Shown one piece after another: positions 25,765 to 34,727 of a DNA stretch of 64,000 nt; within the stretch, counting starts at the first letter, position 1, and each line of letters begins with the position of its first letter. This DNA is from SYOC01 sp964441775 (GTDB lineage Bacteria; Desulfobacterota; Binatia; Bin18): NCBI GenBank assembly GCA_964441775.1, contig CAYTVL010000021.1, positions 23,643 through 87,642 of the forward strand. Reading direction: 5' to 3'. Made by a program: the position numbers and the translations under genes. The notes under the pieces are model-generated. The model worked only from the letters and a program-made list of their open reading frames with translations, did no database searches and was not told the origin of the DNA.

Positions 25765-28700
25765 ATGACGTTTAGCGATGTTCTGGACCGAGTGCGGGAG
25801 AAGGTGCGGACCAAAGGCCGGGTCACTTACGGCGCACTCAAGCGTGAATTTGCTCTGGACGACGATTACCTTGCCGACATCACCGCAGAACTCATTGATG
25901 CGGAACGAGTAGCGCGGGATGAAGATGGGAAGGTGTTGGTCTGGATCGGGGCTGCGCCCGCTCAACGTTTAACGCCTGTCCTGAGCCCAGTCGAAGGGTT
26001 CCAGGTTCCGAGTTCTCCCCAATCCCTAACCCCTAATGCCCAATCCCCAGCGGAGCGTCGCCAACTGACGGTGCTGTTCTGTGACCTGGTAGGCTCCACG
26101 GCGCTGTCCGAACTCCTCGATCCCGAAGAACTGCGCGAGGTCGTGCAGACCTATCATGCGATGTGTGCGGAAGCGATCACTCGTTATGTGGGCTATACGG
26201 CTCAACATCTCGGTGACGGCTTGCTCGTCTACTTTGGCTACCCGACGGCGCATGAAGACGAAGCGGCGCGTGCGGTGCGCACCAGCTTGGAGATTCTGGC
26301 GGGCCTCCAGCTCCTCAACGTCCGGATGAGACCGGCGCTCAAAGCGCGGTTACCGCATCCCATCCAAGTACGGATCGGCATTCACACGGGGCTGGTGGTG
26401 ATTGGGGAGATCGGCAGCAGCGAGAAGCGGGAGCTGCTGGCGTTAGGCGAGACGCCGAACCTAGCGGCGCGGCTGCAAGGGATAGCGGAGCCCGATACGG
26501 TAGTGATCAGCGCCGCCACGCAGCATCTCATCCTGGGCCTCTTTGAGTATCAAGATTTAGGCTCCCAATTCCTCAAGGGGCTCTCGACTCCAGTGGCGAT
26601 ATACCGGGTCGTTGGGGAGAGTGCGACCCAGAGTCGCTTTGAGGCGGCGGTGAGTGCTGGGTTGACCCCGCTAGTGGGGCGTGAAGAAGAACTTGGTATT
26701 TTACGCCAACGTTGGGCTCAAGCGAAAGAAGGTGCGGGTCAGGTGGTGTTGCTCAGCGGTGAGCCGGGGATTGGCAAGTCCCGCCTAGTGCAAGAACTGA
26801 AAGAGCTCGTCAGCACTGAGGGCGCGACTCGCATTGAGTTTCGTTGCTCGCCGTATCATCAGAACAGCGCTCTCTCTCCGATCATTGACCATCTGCAACG
26901 CTTGTTGCAGTTTATGCGCGAGGATGCGCCCGAGACGAGGCTGGAGAAACTCCAGCACATGTTGAGCCGTTATCATTTTCCCCAGGCTGATACCTTGCCG
27001 CTCTTAGCAACTTTGCTGTCATTGCCACAGCCCGAAGGTATGCTGCCGCTGATGCTCAGTCCGCAGAAACAGAAGCAAAGGACGCAGGAAGCGTTAGTGG
27101 CGTGGCTGATGGAGGATGCAGAGAAGGCTGCGGTGTACTGTGCCTGGGAAGACCTGCACTGGGCTGATCCTTCGACACTAGAGCTGCTCACGCTCTTGCT
27201 GGAGCAGGCTCCCCCTACCAAAATGTTGACCTTGTTGACCAGTCGTCCTGAGTTCACCTCGCCCTGGGGGAATCGATCCCATTTCAGCCAGATAACGCTA
27301 AGTCGCTTAGGGCCTGCGCAGGTGCGAGAAATGGTGAACCACGTTGTGGAACAAGTATCACGCCCTTCGACAAGCTCAGGGCGAACGGAATCGGAACCAG
27401 GCGTAGAGGGATTATCCGTTCGTGCTGAGTCCTTCGACCAGCTCAGGACAGGCTCTGTCGAAGCACAAACCGCGCTACCCGATGCCCTCATTGAGGCAGT
27501 CGTGGCCAAGACCGATGGCGTGCCGTTGTTTGTCGAAGAGTTGACCAAGACCGTGGTGGAAACCATTGGGGTACAACCGGAGGCGCCTTCGTTACAAATG
27601 GGCGTTCCGTCCACCCTGCAAGACGCCCTGATGGCTCGACTGGATCGGCTTGGCCCCACCAAAGAACTTGCGCAACTGGGCGCGACCTTGGGGCGAGAGT
27701 TCAGCTATGAACTGCTTCACGCCGTCTCTAACCGAGATGAGGAAAGCTTGCAACAAGGACTGAAGCAATTGGTGGAGGCAGAGCTGATGTATCAGCGGGG
27801 GTTGGCCCCGCAAGCCCACTATCTCTTCAAGCATGCGCTCATTCAGGACACGGCTTATCAATCGCTACTGAAGAGCAGACGTCAACAACTGCATCAGCAA
27901 ATTGCTCGCGTGTTGGCGGACCGATTTCCCGGGACGGTTGAGGCGCAACCCGAACTCCTGGCTCACCACTATACGGAAGCCGGGCTCGCCCAACGGGCAA
28001 TACCCTCCTGGCAGCAGGCAGGGCAGAGAGCTGTTTCCCGTTCGGCTAACCATGAGGCCATCAGTCACTTCAACAAAGGGCTAGAATTGCTTATGACTTT
28101 GCCGGCCACTCCCGAGCGCACTCAGCAAGAGCTCTCACTGCAAATGGCCTTGGGTGCTCCTCTAACGGCTACCAAAGGCACCGCGGCTCGAGAAGTAGGA
28201 AAAGCCTACGCCCGAGCACGGGAACTCTGTCAACAGCTCGGAGAAACTCCGCAGCTCTTCCCTGTACTGCGTGGGCTCTGGCTGTTTTATATAGCGCGAG
28301 CGGAATATCAGACGGCGCGTGAGTTAGCTGAGCAGTGCCTGCGCTTAGCGCAGAGCGCACGGGACCCCGCACTCCTTCTGGAGGCCCAGTATATATTGGG
28401 GAATACCTTGTTCTACTTCGGAGAGTTTGCTCCAGCCCGAGAACACTTTGAGCAGAGCATGGCTCTCTATAATTTCGGACAGCATCGCTCCCACGCTTTC
28501 CTCTATGGGCAGGACACTGGGATGGTTTGCTTAGCCCGTCTAGCTTGGACCATCTTTTTTCTAGGCTATCCAGACCAAGCGCTCAAGCTGAGCTATCAAG
28601 CGGTAACCCTGGCCAAGGAGTTGTCCCATCCTCATAGCCAAGCTTACGCTCGAGGTTCAGCCGCCACATTCCATCAGCTTCGCCGAGAGGAACAAGCAGC

Positions 28701-29295
28701 CCAAGAGCAAGCAGAAGCGGCCATGACACTCTCGACCGATCAGGGGTTTGCCCTGTGGGTAGCCTGGGGAACTATGCTGTGGGGCTGGGCGCTGGCCAAG
28801 CAAGAGCGAGGAGAGGAGGGAACCTCGCAGATACGCCAGGGCATGGCTGCCTTTCGAGCCACGGGAGCAGAGGTAGCGCGACCTTATCTTCCTGCGCTAT
28901 TGGCAGAGGCGTATGAGAGAACAGGGCATGTCGAAGAGGGGCTGAGCAGCCTAGCTGAGGCGCTGGCTGCAGGGGATAACAGCGGAGAGCGTTGGTACGA
29001 AGCGGAGTTGTATCGGCTGAAAGGGCAGCTTACGCTGCAGTCACAAGTCACAAGTCACAAGTCGAAAGTCGAAGAGGCAGAAGCCTGTTTTCTCAAGGCT
29101 ATCGAGATTGCACAAAAGCAACAAGCGAAATCGCTAGAGCTGCGCGCGGCGGTGAGCCTCGCACGGCTGTGGCGGAAGCAAGACAAGAAAGCCGAGGCTT
29201 ACGAATTGCTGTCGAATGTGTACAACTGGTTCACTGAAGGATTTGACACGAAAGACTTGCAAGAGGCGAAGGTGCTATTAGAGGAACTGGTTTAA
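25765..29295 (+). CDS. Class III cyclase - AAA ATPase - TPR regulatory protein
   Basis: 1176 residues. Order: a small N-terminal domain 1-66 (VTYGALKREFALDDDYL), cyclase about 97-285 with Asp107 (FCDLVGS) and Asp151 (HLGDGLLVYFG), a STAND/AAA-type NTPase with Walker A GEPGIGKS at 332-339 and a Walker-B-like WEDLHWADPS, then a helical repeat region rich in TPR-like units to the end. Three places look like repeat DNA that has become protein: about residues 78-95, 532-570 and 1093-1104, each matching intergenic repeat types in this window. They fall in domain linkers. The role is presumably signal-regulated cyclic nucleotide production; no ligand is known. Confidence 0.86.
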   Translation: MTFSDVLDRVREKVRTKGRVTYGALKREFALDDDYLADITAELIDAERVARDEDGKVLVWIGAAPAQRLTPVLSPVEGFQVPSSPQSLTPNAQSPAERRQLTVLFCDLVGSTALSELLDPEELREVVQTYHAMCAEAITRYVGYTAQHLGDGLLVYFGYPTAHEDEAARAVRTSLEILAGLQLLNVRMRPALKARLPHPIQVRIGIHTGLVVIGEIGSSEKRELLALGETPNLAARLQGIAEPDTVVISAATQHLILGLFEYQDLGSQFLKGLSTPVAIYRVVGESATQSRFEAAVSAGLTPLVGREEELGILRQRWAQAKEGAGQVVLLSGEPGIGKSRLVQELKELVSTEGATRIEFRCSPYHQNSALSPIIDHLQRLLQFMREDAPETRLEKLQHMLSRYHFPQADTLPLLATLLSLPQPEGMLPLMLSPQKQKQRTQEALVAWLMEDAEKAAVYCAWEDLHWADPSTLELLTLLLEQAPPTKMLTLLTSRPEFTSPWGNRSHFSQITLSRLGPAQVREMVNHVVEQVSRPSTSSGRTESEPGVEGLSVRAESFDQLRTGSVEAQTALPDALIEAVVAKTDGVPLFVEELTKTVVETIGVQPEAPSLQMGVPSTLQDALMARLDRLGPTKELAQLGATLGREFSYELLHAVSNRDEESLQQGLKQLVEAELMYQRGLAPQAHYLFKHALIQDTAYQSLLKSRRQQLHQQIARVLADRFPGTVEAQPELLAHHYTEAGLAQRAIPSWQQAGQRAVSRSANHEAISHFNKGLELLMTLPATPERTQQELSLQMALGAPLTATKGTAAREVGKAYARARELCQQLGETPQLFPVLRGLWLFYIARAEYQTARELAEQCLRLAQSARDPALLLEAQYILGNTLFYFGEFAPAREHFEQSMALYNFGQHRSHAFLYGQDTGMVCLARLAWTIFFLGYPDQALKLSYQAVTLAKELSHPHSQAYARGSAATFHQLRREEQAAQEQAEAAMTLSTDQGFALWVAWGTMLWGWALAKQERGEEGTSQIRQGMAAFRATGAEVARPYLPALLAEAYERTGHVEEGLSSLAEALAAGDNSGERWYEAELYRLKGQLTLQSQVTSHKSKVEEAEACFLKAIEIAQKQQAKSLELRAAVSLARLWRKQDKKAEAYELLSNVYNWFTEGFDTKDLQEAKVLLEELV
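25997..26048. repeat. In-frame heptanucleotide array inside the cyclase gene (linker 1)
   Basis: Units GGTTCCA and GGTTCCG (25997-26010) are followed by AATCCCT, AACCCCT, AATGCCC and AATCCCC (26021-26048), all spaced by 7. Just before them lies CTGTCCTGAGCCCAGTCGAAGG, part of a known-looking REP-type repeat. The array is translated as a Ser/Pro-rich linker before the cyclase domain. Confidence 0.7.
27358..27473. repeat. REP-type palindromic repeat translated in frame (linker 2)
   Basis: The left half contains CCCTTCGACAAGCTCAGG and CGAACGGA. The right half contains TCCGTTCGTGCTGAG and later CTGTCGAAGCAC, largely the reverse complement. The frame stays open and gives peptide pieces such as RPSTSSGRTE and DQLRTGSVEAQ, inserted between two halves of the ATPase region. 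Confidence 0.78.
29042..29076. repeat. In-frame heptanucleotide array inside the cyclase gene (TPR linker)
   Basis: Three exact copies of CACAAGT followed by CGAAAGT and CGAAGAG, phase 7. Five units add 35 nt, which is not a multiple of three, yet the frame on both sides encodes TPR-like helices, so a compensating change must have occurred. Confidence 0.75.
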
Positions 29296-29304
29296 ACCAA
29301 CAGA

Positions 29305-30081
29305 ATGGGACGATTGCCGATGTCTAACACTGCCACGATTCTCGACCACCCTCTGGTCTCAAGTCGTTATTTTTTTCCGCGCAGAGAGCCGTTTCCTGAT
29401 CCGTATTGGGTTGACGCTGTAGATGGAAGCAAACTCGCTTGCTCCCATCACGCCGTACATCCAGACGCCAAGACTGTGGTCTATTTTCACGGCAACGGCG
29501 AAGTCGTGGCTGATTATTTGCCCGGCTTTGCTGACTGGATCACCGGGGCGGGATGCAACCTGTTACTCGCCGAGTATCGCGGCTATGGCCTGTCAACTGG
29601 TTCTCCTGTTCTGGTCGGTATGTTGGAAGACGCCGTTCGTGTCATCGAGAGTCTGAATATTCCTGATCGTAAGATCGTGCTCTTCGGCCGCTCGATTGGC
29701 TCACTCTACGCGTTGCACGGCGTTCTCCGACGCCCACAGCTGGGAGGCTTGATTATCGAGAGCGGCGTGGCTGATCTCTCCGAACGATTTTTCCAGCGAG
29801 TTTTGCCCGAAGAACTCGAAGTGACGAAAGCGGACATTGTGGACGAGCTGAGAAAACATTTCGACTACGCCCAGAAGCTCGGGAGTTTTCAAGGGCAGAC
29901 GTTGATTTTGCATGCGCGTTTCGACGAGTTGATCGATGCCCGCCACGCGGAGCTGCTGTATGCTGCGGCGCGAGAGCCGAAGCAACTGAAAATTTTCGAT
30001 CGCGGCGGACACAACGATATTTTCTTTCGCAACCAGGCCGAGTATATGCAGCTGGTCGAGGCGTTTCTGGCGGGAGTTTGA
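29305..30081 (+). CDS. Alpha/beta hydrolase (serine aminopeptidase S33-like)
   Basis: 258 residues from ATG 29305 (or ATG 29320), 9 nt after the cyclase stop and without a clear SD, so it may be translated by coupling. The core is complete: oxyanion region VVYFHGNGEVVADY, nucleophile in LFGRSIGSLYALHG, acid Asp in HARFDELID and base His in DRGGHNDIFF. It resembles the ABHD13/BEM46-type hydrolases. The substrate is unknown. Confidence 0.82.
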   Translation: MGRLPMSNTATILDHPLVSSRYFFPRREPFPDPYWVDAVDGSKLACSHHAVHPDAKTVVYFHGNGEVVADYLPGFADWITGAGCNLLLAEYRGYGLSTGSPVLVGMLEDAVRVIESLNIPDRKIVLFGRSIGSLYALHGVLRRPQLGGLIIESGVADLSERFFQRVLPEELEVTKADIVDELRKHFDYAQKLGSFQGQTLILHARFDELIDARHAELLYAAAREPKQLKIFDRGGHNDIFFRNQAEYMQLVEAFLAGV

Positions 30082-30120
30082 GCGGCTCTCTCGCTCGCGT
30101 TACCGTGTAGCAAGTTGCTA

Positions 30121-30211
30121 TTGTCATTCTGAGCGTAGTGAAGGATCTCGCTCCACGTCTATCGTTTCGTGAGATTCTTTGTCTCTACGACCCTACGGCT
30201 CAGAATGACAA
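30121..30211. repeat. Long inverted repeat in convergent intergenic region
   Basis: Left arm 30121-30149 begins TTGTCATTCTGAGCGTAG, and the right arm ends CTCAGAATGACAA at 30211. They are reverse complements over about 17 nt at the ends, and over GATCTC/GAGAT near the loop. It sits between two convergent genes and could terminate transcription on both strands. A short relative occurs at 32134. Confidence 0.75.
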
Positions 30212-30227
30212 TTCCGATCGTAGATGC

Positions 30228-31421
30228 TTAGCTATTCTGCGGCGGACCAGCGACGGCGACTCGGTAGCCAGTCTCTTGCTCGTACTGATTGATTTCTTTG
30301 AGCACGGCATTCATGGCGCCGCCGATCAGACTATCGTGATCTCTGCGGCACCACTCTCTCGATTTGACGGCCAGCTCCGATGAACCCTGGAAACAAGGGA
30401 AGACTTCTTTCGCAAGCAGTTCGTAAGAGGCTAACGATGCGCGTCGCTCCACCCAATCATTTGCCATAATCAAGAAGCAACCGAACCCGCCTGACTGCTT
30501 TTTCAAACGTTCGATCTGGGCGATGGCGTCGTCCGGGGCGCCAATAACGGCGGTGCCGGAATCGACGAGGGCTTGCGGCCACTTGCGGGGATCGGGCTCT
30601 TCCGGCGCCATAGGCAGGGCGACGACATTGCGGAAGTAATCAATCCAGGCGTGAATGCCGTATTCTACTTCTTCAAACGCTTGCTTGCGCGTGGGGGCCA
30701 CGTGCATGGGGCCCACGAGTCGCCAGGTCGAGCGATCTACCTGCTGTCCGAATTTCTGTGCTTGATCGTTCCAGATTTTCCAATGATCGCCCAACACCGC
30801 GAACCCGCCCATGCTGGTGGCGCCCAAGGAGAGAACGCCAGCGCCATAGCGGCCCGCCGTGCGTGGCCCAGCCGGGGACACAGTCGCGGCCACGGCAATT
30901 TCAAAGTGGGGATACGTGTAGGGCCGGAGTTGCAACCGTGCATCGCGCAGCGTGAACCAATCTGTTTGAATCGAGACCGGTTCCTCTGACGTGAGTAACG
31001 CCATAATGGCGCCCAGTGATTGTTCCATGCGATCGCGTTGGGTCGCGGGATCGATGCCCAGCATGTGCGCGTCGGACGGCAAGGCGCCTGGACCAACGCC
31101 GAACATGACGCGCCCACGGGTCAGGTGATCAAGCTGTATGATGCGATCAATCAGGATCAGGGGATGATGATACGGCAGCGAACTGACCCCAGTGCCTAGG
31201 CGAATATGCCGAGTGCGTTGGGCGGCAGCGGCGATCATCACTTCGGGTGAGGCGATAATTTCCAGGCCGGCGGAATGGTGCTCGCCGATCCAGGCTTCGT
31301 CGTAGCCCAGCTCATCCAGGCGCACGATCAATTCCAAGTCCCGCTCTAACGCGAGCGTCGGATTTTGTCCGGCGGGGTGAAAGGGCGCCATGAAGATGCC
31401 AAAGCGTAGCGGACGTTCCAT
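30228..31421 (-). CDS. LLM-class flavin-dependent monooxygenase (limonene monooxygenase-like)
   Basis: 398 residues from ATG 31421, where GGAGG lies 6 nt upstream on the minus strand; an in-frame extension to 31466 lacks support. Landmarks are RPLRFGIFMAPFHPAGQNP, YDEAWIGEHHSAGLEIIASPE, IRLGTGVSSLPYHHP and LTRGRVMFGVGPGALPSDA. The length and the C-terminal half fit the limonene 1,2-monooxygenase-like branch of LLM proteins. It needs FMNH2 from a reductase not seen here. Monocistronic, minus strand. Confidence 0.86.
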   Translation of the reverse strand: MERPLRFGIFMAPFHPAGQNPTLALERDLELIVRLDELGYDEAWIGEHHSAGLEIIASPEVMIAAAAQRTRHIRLGTGVSSLPYHHPLILIDRIIQLDHLTRGRVMFGVGPGALPSDAHMLGIDPATQRDRMEQSLGAIMALLTSEEPVSIQTDWFTLRDARLQLRPYTYPHFEIAVAATVSPAGPRTAGRYGAGVLSLGATSMGGFAVLGDHWKIWNDQAQKFGQQVDRSTWRLVGPMHVAPTRKQAFEEVEYGIHAWIDYFRNVVALPMAPEEPDPRKWPQALVDSGTAVIGAPDDAIAQIERLKKQSGGFGCFLIMANDWVERRASLASYELLAKEVFPCFQGSSELAVKSREWCRRDHDSLIGGAMNAVLKEINQYEQETGYRVAVAGPPQNS

Positions 31422-31515
31422 TGCATTCCTCCGTAATGTGAGCAACTTTCTCCGGTCTGGCGGCAATCATACTGGACCCGGCGTTGTCGTCAACCAGGAA
31501 AGCTAGAGAAGGCTT

Positions 31516-32040
31516 TTATGGTCGTATCCACATTTCATCCCAGAGCACCATGCCGACCAACGCCCGACGGTGACAGCGACGGGTATATGCCTCGGCGGCG
31601 GCGATCGCATCGGCTTCCTGGAGATGATAGGAAAGTACGTCGCCCTGCGGCGCGTAGTCGCGTAGGGGCTCACGCAAAACGACCAACGGCCTGTCTGCGC
31701 TTGTCAGGTGATCTTGTCGAGAAGTACTGTCACTTTGGTCAAGTCGCACGTTTTTCTGAAGCCTACCCGCCGAGGAACTTCCGCGCCATTGTTGCGTACT
31801 ATAGCGTTTCTCGACGAGCCAGAGCTGGAAGATGCCACGGGGAATGTGCTGAAGCGCTTCCTCGTAGATGCTGTCTCGGTGCGTCTTGTCCAACAATAGA
31901 CTCCAGCGCCTCCACCTGTTCGTGGTGTAAATGAAGAGGTGCCCAGCATCGTGGCGCCCAGAGCGCGTGAACGGCGTCCGCTCTGGCGTGAGATTTGAGG
32001 GCAGGGTGCGAAAGTATAGATCGTACAACTTTTGTTCCAT
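31516..32040 (-). CDS. Hypothetical protein
   Basis: 174 residues from ATG 32040 on the minus strand, with a weak AAGGCG upstream. The composition is ordinary (Arg-rich, no membrane segment), with stretches such as LYDLYFRTLPSNLTPERTPF, HIPRGIFQLWLVEKRYS and ALVGMVLWDEMWIRP. I do not recognise a family. Plus-strand frames overlapping it look less protein-like. It may be a real lineage-specific protein or a decayed gene. Confidence 0.45.
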   Translation of the reverse strand: MEQKLYDLYFRTLPSNLTPERTPFTRSGRHDAGHLFIYTTNRWRRWSLLLDKTHRDSIYEEALQHIPRGIFQLWLVEKRYSTQQWRGSSSAGRLQKNVRLDQSDSTSRQDHLTSADRPLVVLREPLRDYAPQGDVLSYHLQEADAIAAAEAYTRRCHRRALVGMVLWDEMWIRP

Positions 32041-32133
32041 CAGACGCCTTTACCATAGCGAGAGAAGAGGCGGCGTGGCAACGGCAAGCCGTGCAACCAA
32101 TGACGTAGTTTCGTCGCAAGGGTGATGCCGAGA

Positions 32134-32160
32134 GTCATTCTGAGCATAGCGAAGAATGAC
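32134..32160. repeat. Short palindromic repeat, relative of the 30121 element
   Basis: GTCATTCT at 32134 and AGAATGAC at 32153 are perfect 8-nt inverted arms around GAGCATAGCGA. The shared GTCATTCTGAGC start links it with the larger element at 30121. Confidence 0.65.
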
Positions 32161-32323
32161 AGCCCTATCTTTGGCTTTTCATTGAAGGGATTTCCCCAGT
32201 AGCGCGTTCCTTGCCATTTGGTATGGTATGCTACTTTAGAGAAAAGTCCCGAGCTATTGCGTCATTCGCCAATGACGCCATCACTCGATAAGGCAATGAA
32301 TCAATTCTTCTCATGGAGTCGGC

Positions 32324-32584
32324 ATGCATTTTCGCATAACGATTGCGCTTCTGGTGATTCTGCTCTTTGTGTTGTTCGGCGCGCAGAATACGGACCCTGT
32401 CAGTCTACAATTGCTCTTTTTTCGCTTCTCCGTGCCCGCCTCAGTGGCTGTCGTCGGCGCGTTTGCGTGCGGCGTGCTTGTCGGCGCTCTCTTGCTTTGG
32501 GCTGAGCAACGGCGCGTGCGGCGTCGGCAATTGGTGACGGCGGGACAACTCCCAGTGAAAAAGAAATCAAGTTGGTGGTGGTGA
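32324..32584 (+). CDS. lapA: LapA domain (DUF1049) small membrane protein
   Basis: 86 residues. Two hydrophobic helices (ITIALLVILLFVLFGAQNTDPVSLQLLFF with the conserved QN.dPV, then VAVVGAFACGVLVGALLLW) are followed by a basic tail ending in WWW. This matches LapA, an inner-membrane protein linked in Enterobacteria to lipopolysaccharide assembly. It precedes glgA by 45 nt, but a heptad array lies between, so co-transcription is only likely. Confidence 0.82.
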   Translation: MHFRITIALLVILLFVLFGAQNTDPVSLQLLFFRFSVPASVAVVGAFACGVLVGALLLWAEQRRVRRRQLVTAGQLPVKKKSSWWW

Positions 32585-32588
32585 AAAC

Positions 32589-32623
32589 GAGTGCTGAGTT
32601 CCGAGTACTGAGTCCTGAGGGGC
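32589..32623. repeat. Heptanucleotide tandem array between lapA and glgA
   Basis: Five contiguous 7-nt units with GAG at the same place: GAGTGCT, GAGTTCC, GAGTACT, GAGTCCT, GAGGGGC. It nearly fills the intergenic space, and its last unit leads into the weak SD of glgA. Confidence 0.8.
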
Positions 32624-32629
32624 AGGGTT

Positions 32630-34123
32630 GTGGTGGATGAACGGTTACGGATCGTCTTCGTTAGCGCAGAGGTCACGCCTTTTGCTCGAACGGGCGGGCT
32701 AGGTGATGTCATCGGCGCCCTCCCGCCGGTATTGGCGAAGCAGGGGCACGATGTATGCATCGTGACGCCGCTCTATCAAGCTGTTCTCGATCAGGCGTTT
32801 TCCTTGACGCTTGTCCTTGACGATCTCGTGGTTCCCGTGACGTCTGGTGATCGCTCTGCCCGCGTGTGGCAAAGCCGATTGCCCCGGGATGACGCTGGAC
32901 CAGCTGTGCCAGTCTACTTTATAGAGCAAGATGAATACTTCGCTCGTCCCGGTCTGTATGGCGCTTCTGGGGGAGACTACGCCGATAATGCACGACGGTT
33001 CATCTTTTTCAGTCGAGTCGCCTTGACGCTGATTGAGCGACTGGAATGGCTTCCCCACATCATTCATTGCCACGATTGGCATACCGGCCTTGTCCCTGCA
33101 TACCTGCGCTTTCTCCCTGAACTGGATGAACGGCTCACTGCTACGGCCTCCGTCTTCACGATCCATAACTTGGCGTATCAAGGTGTTTTCCCAGCATCGG
33201 TGTTTGGCTTGACCGGGCTCCCGCCACAGCTTTTTCAGCCTGCGGGCGTCGAGTTTTACAATCAGGTTAACTTTATGAAGTCCGGATTGTATTATGCTGA
33301 CGCGCTGACCACCGTCAGTCCGACCTACGCCGAGGAGATTTGCACCCCAGAGTTTGGGCATGGCCTTGATGGGGTGTTGCGTGAGCGTCAGAGTGCGCTG
33401 ATTGGTATTGTTAACGGTATTGACTACAAGGTGTGGGACCCCACAATAGATACCGCCTTGGCTGCGCCGTTTTCCGCCGACGATATCACCGGCAAAGGCG
33501 CCTGCAAAACCGCGCTGCTGCGGAAGTTCGGTTTGGTAGAAGACACGGAGAGCCCGCTTTTGGGGATGGTGACCCGCCTGGCTGATCAGAAAGGGGTTGA
33601 TTTGGTGATCGCGTCGCTGGAGCGCTTCTTTGATCTTAATGCCAATGTGGTCATCCTGGGCTCCGGTGAGCGACGCGCCGAAGAGTTGTTGATGACTTTG
33701 GCGAGGCGGTATGCGGATCGTTTAGGAGTGCGTATCGGGTTTAGTGACGTCCTTTCCCATCAAATGCAGGCGGGCAGCGATGGTCTCTTGATGCCCTCGC
33801 GTTTCGAGCCGTGTGGACTAACGCAGATGTATGCGATGCGTTACGGAGCGATTCCCATCGTGCGGGCGACCGGCGGGCTGCGGGACACGGTTACGCCGTT
33901 TGATCCTGTAACGCGCCGAGGCACGGGCTTCGTCTTTGAGGAAGCGACTGCTGAAGCCTTGCTGGGAGCGGTGCAAGCCGCCGTTGCGGCCTTTGCTGAC
34001 AAAGCAACGTGGAGACAATTGCAATACAATACCATGACGCAGGATTTTTCTTGGGACCGCTCGGCGCGGCAGTATGCGGAGCTTTATCGACAGGCGCTAA
34101 GGAAGAAGGAGAGCGCCGAGTGA
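32630..34123 (+). CDS. glgA: Glycogen synthase (ADP-glucose type)
   Basis: 497 residues, GT5 family. The N-terminal RIVFVSAEVTPFARTGGLGDVIGALP contains the ADP-glucose-binding TGGL motif (Arg instead of the usual Lys before it). DWHTGLVPAYL, VNGIDYKVWDP, and the C-terminal LLMPSRFEPCGLTQMYAMRYG with the catalytic Glu region are all present. It transfers glucose from ADP-glucose to alpha-1,4-glucan chains. It heads a set with a GH57 branching enzyme, glgC and a GH57/DUF3536 protein. Start GTG 32630 (or 32633) has only a modest purine-rich SD. Confidence 0.93.
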   Translation: MVDERLRIVFVSAEVTPFARTGGLGDVIGALPPVLAKQGHDVCIVTPLYQAVLDQAFSLTLVLDDLVVPVTSGDRSARVWQSRLPRDDAGPAVPVYFIEQDEYFARPGLYGASGGDYADNARRFIFFSRVALTLIERLEWLPHIIHCHDWHTGLVPAYLRFLPELDERLTATASVFTIHNLAYQGVFPASVFGLTGLPPQLFQPAGVEFYNQVNFMKSGLYYADALTTVSPTYAEEICTPEFGHGLDGVLRERQSALIGIVNGIDYKVWDPTIDTALAAPFSADDITGKGACKTALLRKFGLVEDTESPLLGMVTRLADQKGVDLVIASLERFFDLNANVVILGSGERRAEELLMTLARRYADRLGVRIGFSDVLSHQMQAGSDGLLMPSRFEPCGLTQMYAMRYGAIPIVRATGGLRDTVTPFDPVTRRGTGFVFEEATAEALLGAVQAAVAAFADKATWRQLQYNTMTQDFSWDRSARQYAELYRQALRKKESAE

Positions 34124-34124
34124 G

Positions 34125-34151
34125 TGCGGCATTGCAAGACCTGACCCCTTT
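34125..34151 (+). repeat. 27-bp direct repeat, left copy
   Basis: Begins TGCGGCATTGCAAGACC and ends GACCCCTTT. An exact second copy lies at 34728-34754. The two flank the retropepsin-like gene and start 1 nt after the glgA stop. Confidence 0.85.
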
Positions 34152-34219
34152 TCTTTTTTGTGGCGTCTGCCGTGCTCTCGTGATAGAAGCTGAGCATAGC
34201 ATGAGTGAGGCGCGCCATT

Positions 34220-34672
34220 ATGGGAACCTTCCATACCCGTTGCAAAATTGAAAACGTGGCGGACCGCACGAAATCTGCGGTCATCTCGAATCTTCTGGTG
34301 GACACTGGCAGCGAACACACCTGGATTTCCGCTACGGTCTTAGAGAGGTTGGGGATCAAGCGAGAGAAAAAAGACGTAGCCTTTCTCATGGCCAACGGCC
34401 AGCTCGTGACTCGCAGCGTTGGGTTTGCCATTCTTCGAGTAGACAAATTCTTTACCGTTGATGAAGTAGTGTTCGCGCAACCGGGGGATTTACTTCTGCT
34501 GGGTGCGCGGACCCTTGAAGGCTTAAATCTCGTCGTCGACGCCCGTCGCAAGAAGTTGGTAGCGGCTGGACCTTTGCCAGCGGCTTCTTCCGTCAATGGA
34601 ATAAACTCAAAGACATTGTCCCCAAGTATATTCTCTGTTCTTTCACTGGAGCGTGAGCTTAAAAGGGAATAG
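34220..34672 (+). CDS. Retropepsin-like aspartyl protease domain protein
   Basis: About 150 residues from ATG 34220 (a GTG at 34205 is in frame). The core NLLVDTGSEHTWISATVLERLGI contains the D-T-G active-site triplet of retroviral-type aspartyl proteases, and LLLLGARTLEGLNLVVD is the second family landmark. Such single-domain bacterial proteins are thought to act as dimers. The C-terminal tail is not conserved. It is enclosed by two 27-bp direct repeats and interrupts the glycogen gene set, suggesting acquisition as a small cassette. Confidence 0.75.
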   Translation: MGTFHTRCKIENVADRTKSAVISNLLVDTGSEHTWISATVLERLGIKREKKDVAFLMANGQLVTRSVGFAILRVDKFFTVDEVVFAQPGDLLLLGARTLEGLNLVVDARRKKLVAAGPLPAASSVNGINSKTLSPSIFSVLSLERELKRE

Positions 34673-34727
34673 CGCCCGATGTCGTGCATTCTACTCGAAA
34701 ATATGAAGGTCAGCATAAGGAGAAACC

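Noticed and set aside
32215..32250. Sigma70 promoter upstream of lapA (TTGCCA ... TACTTT)
   Set aside because: Spacing is 15 nt and the -10 is poor; not better than chance.
32699..33361. 220-codon minus-strand ORF
   Set aside because: Antisense to glgA, whose full set of motifs proves the plus strand is coding.
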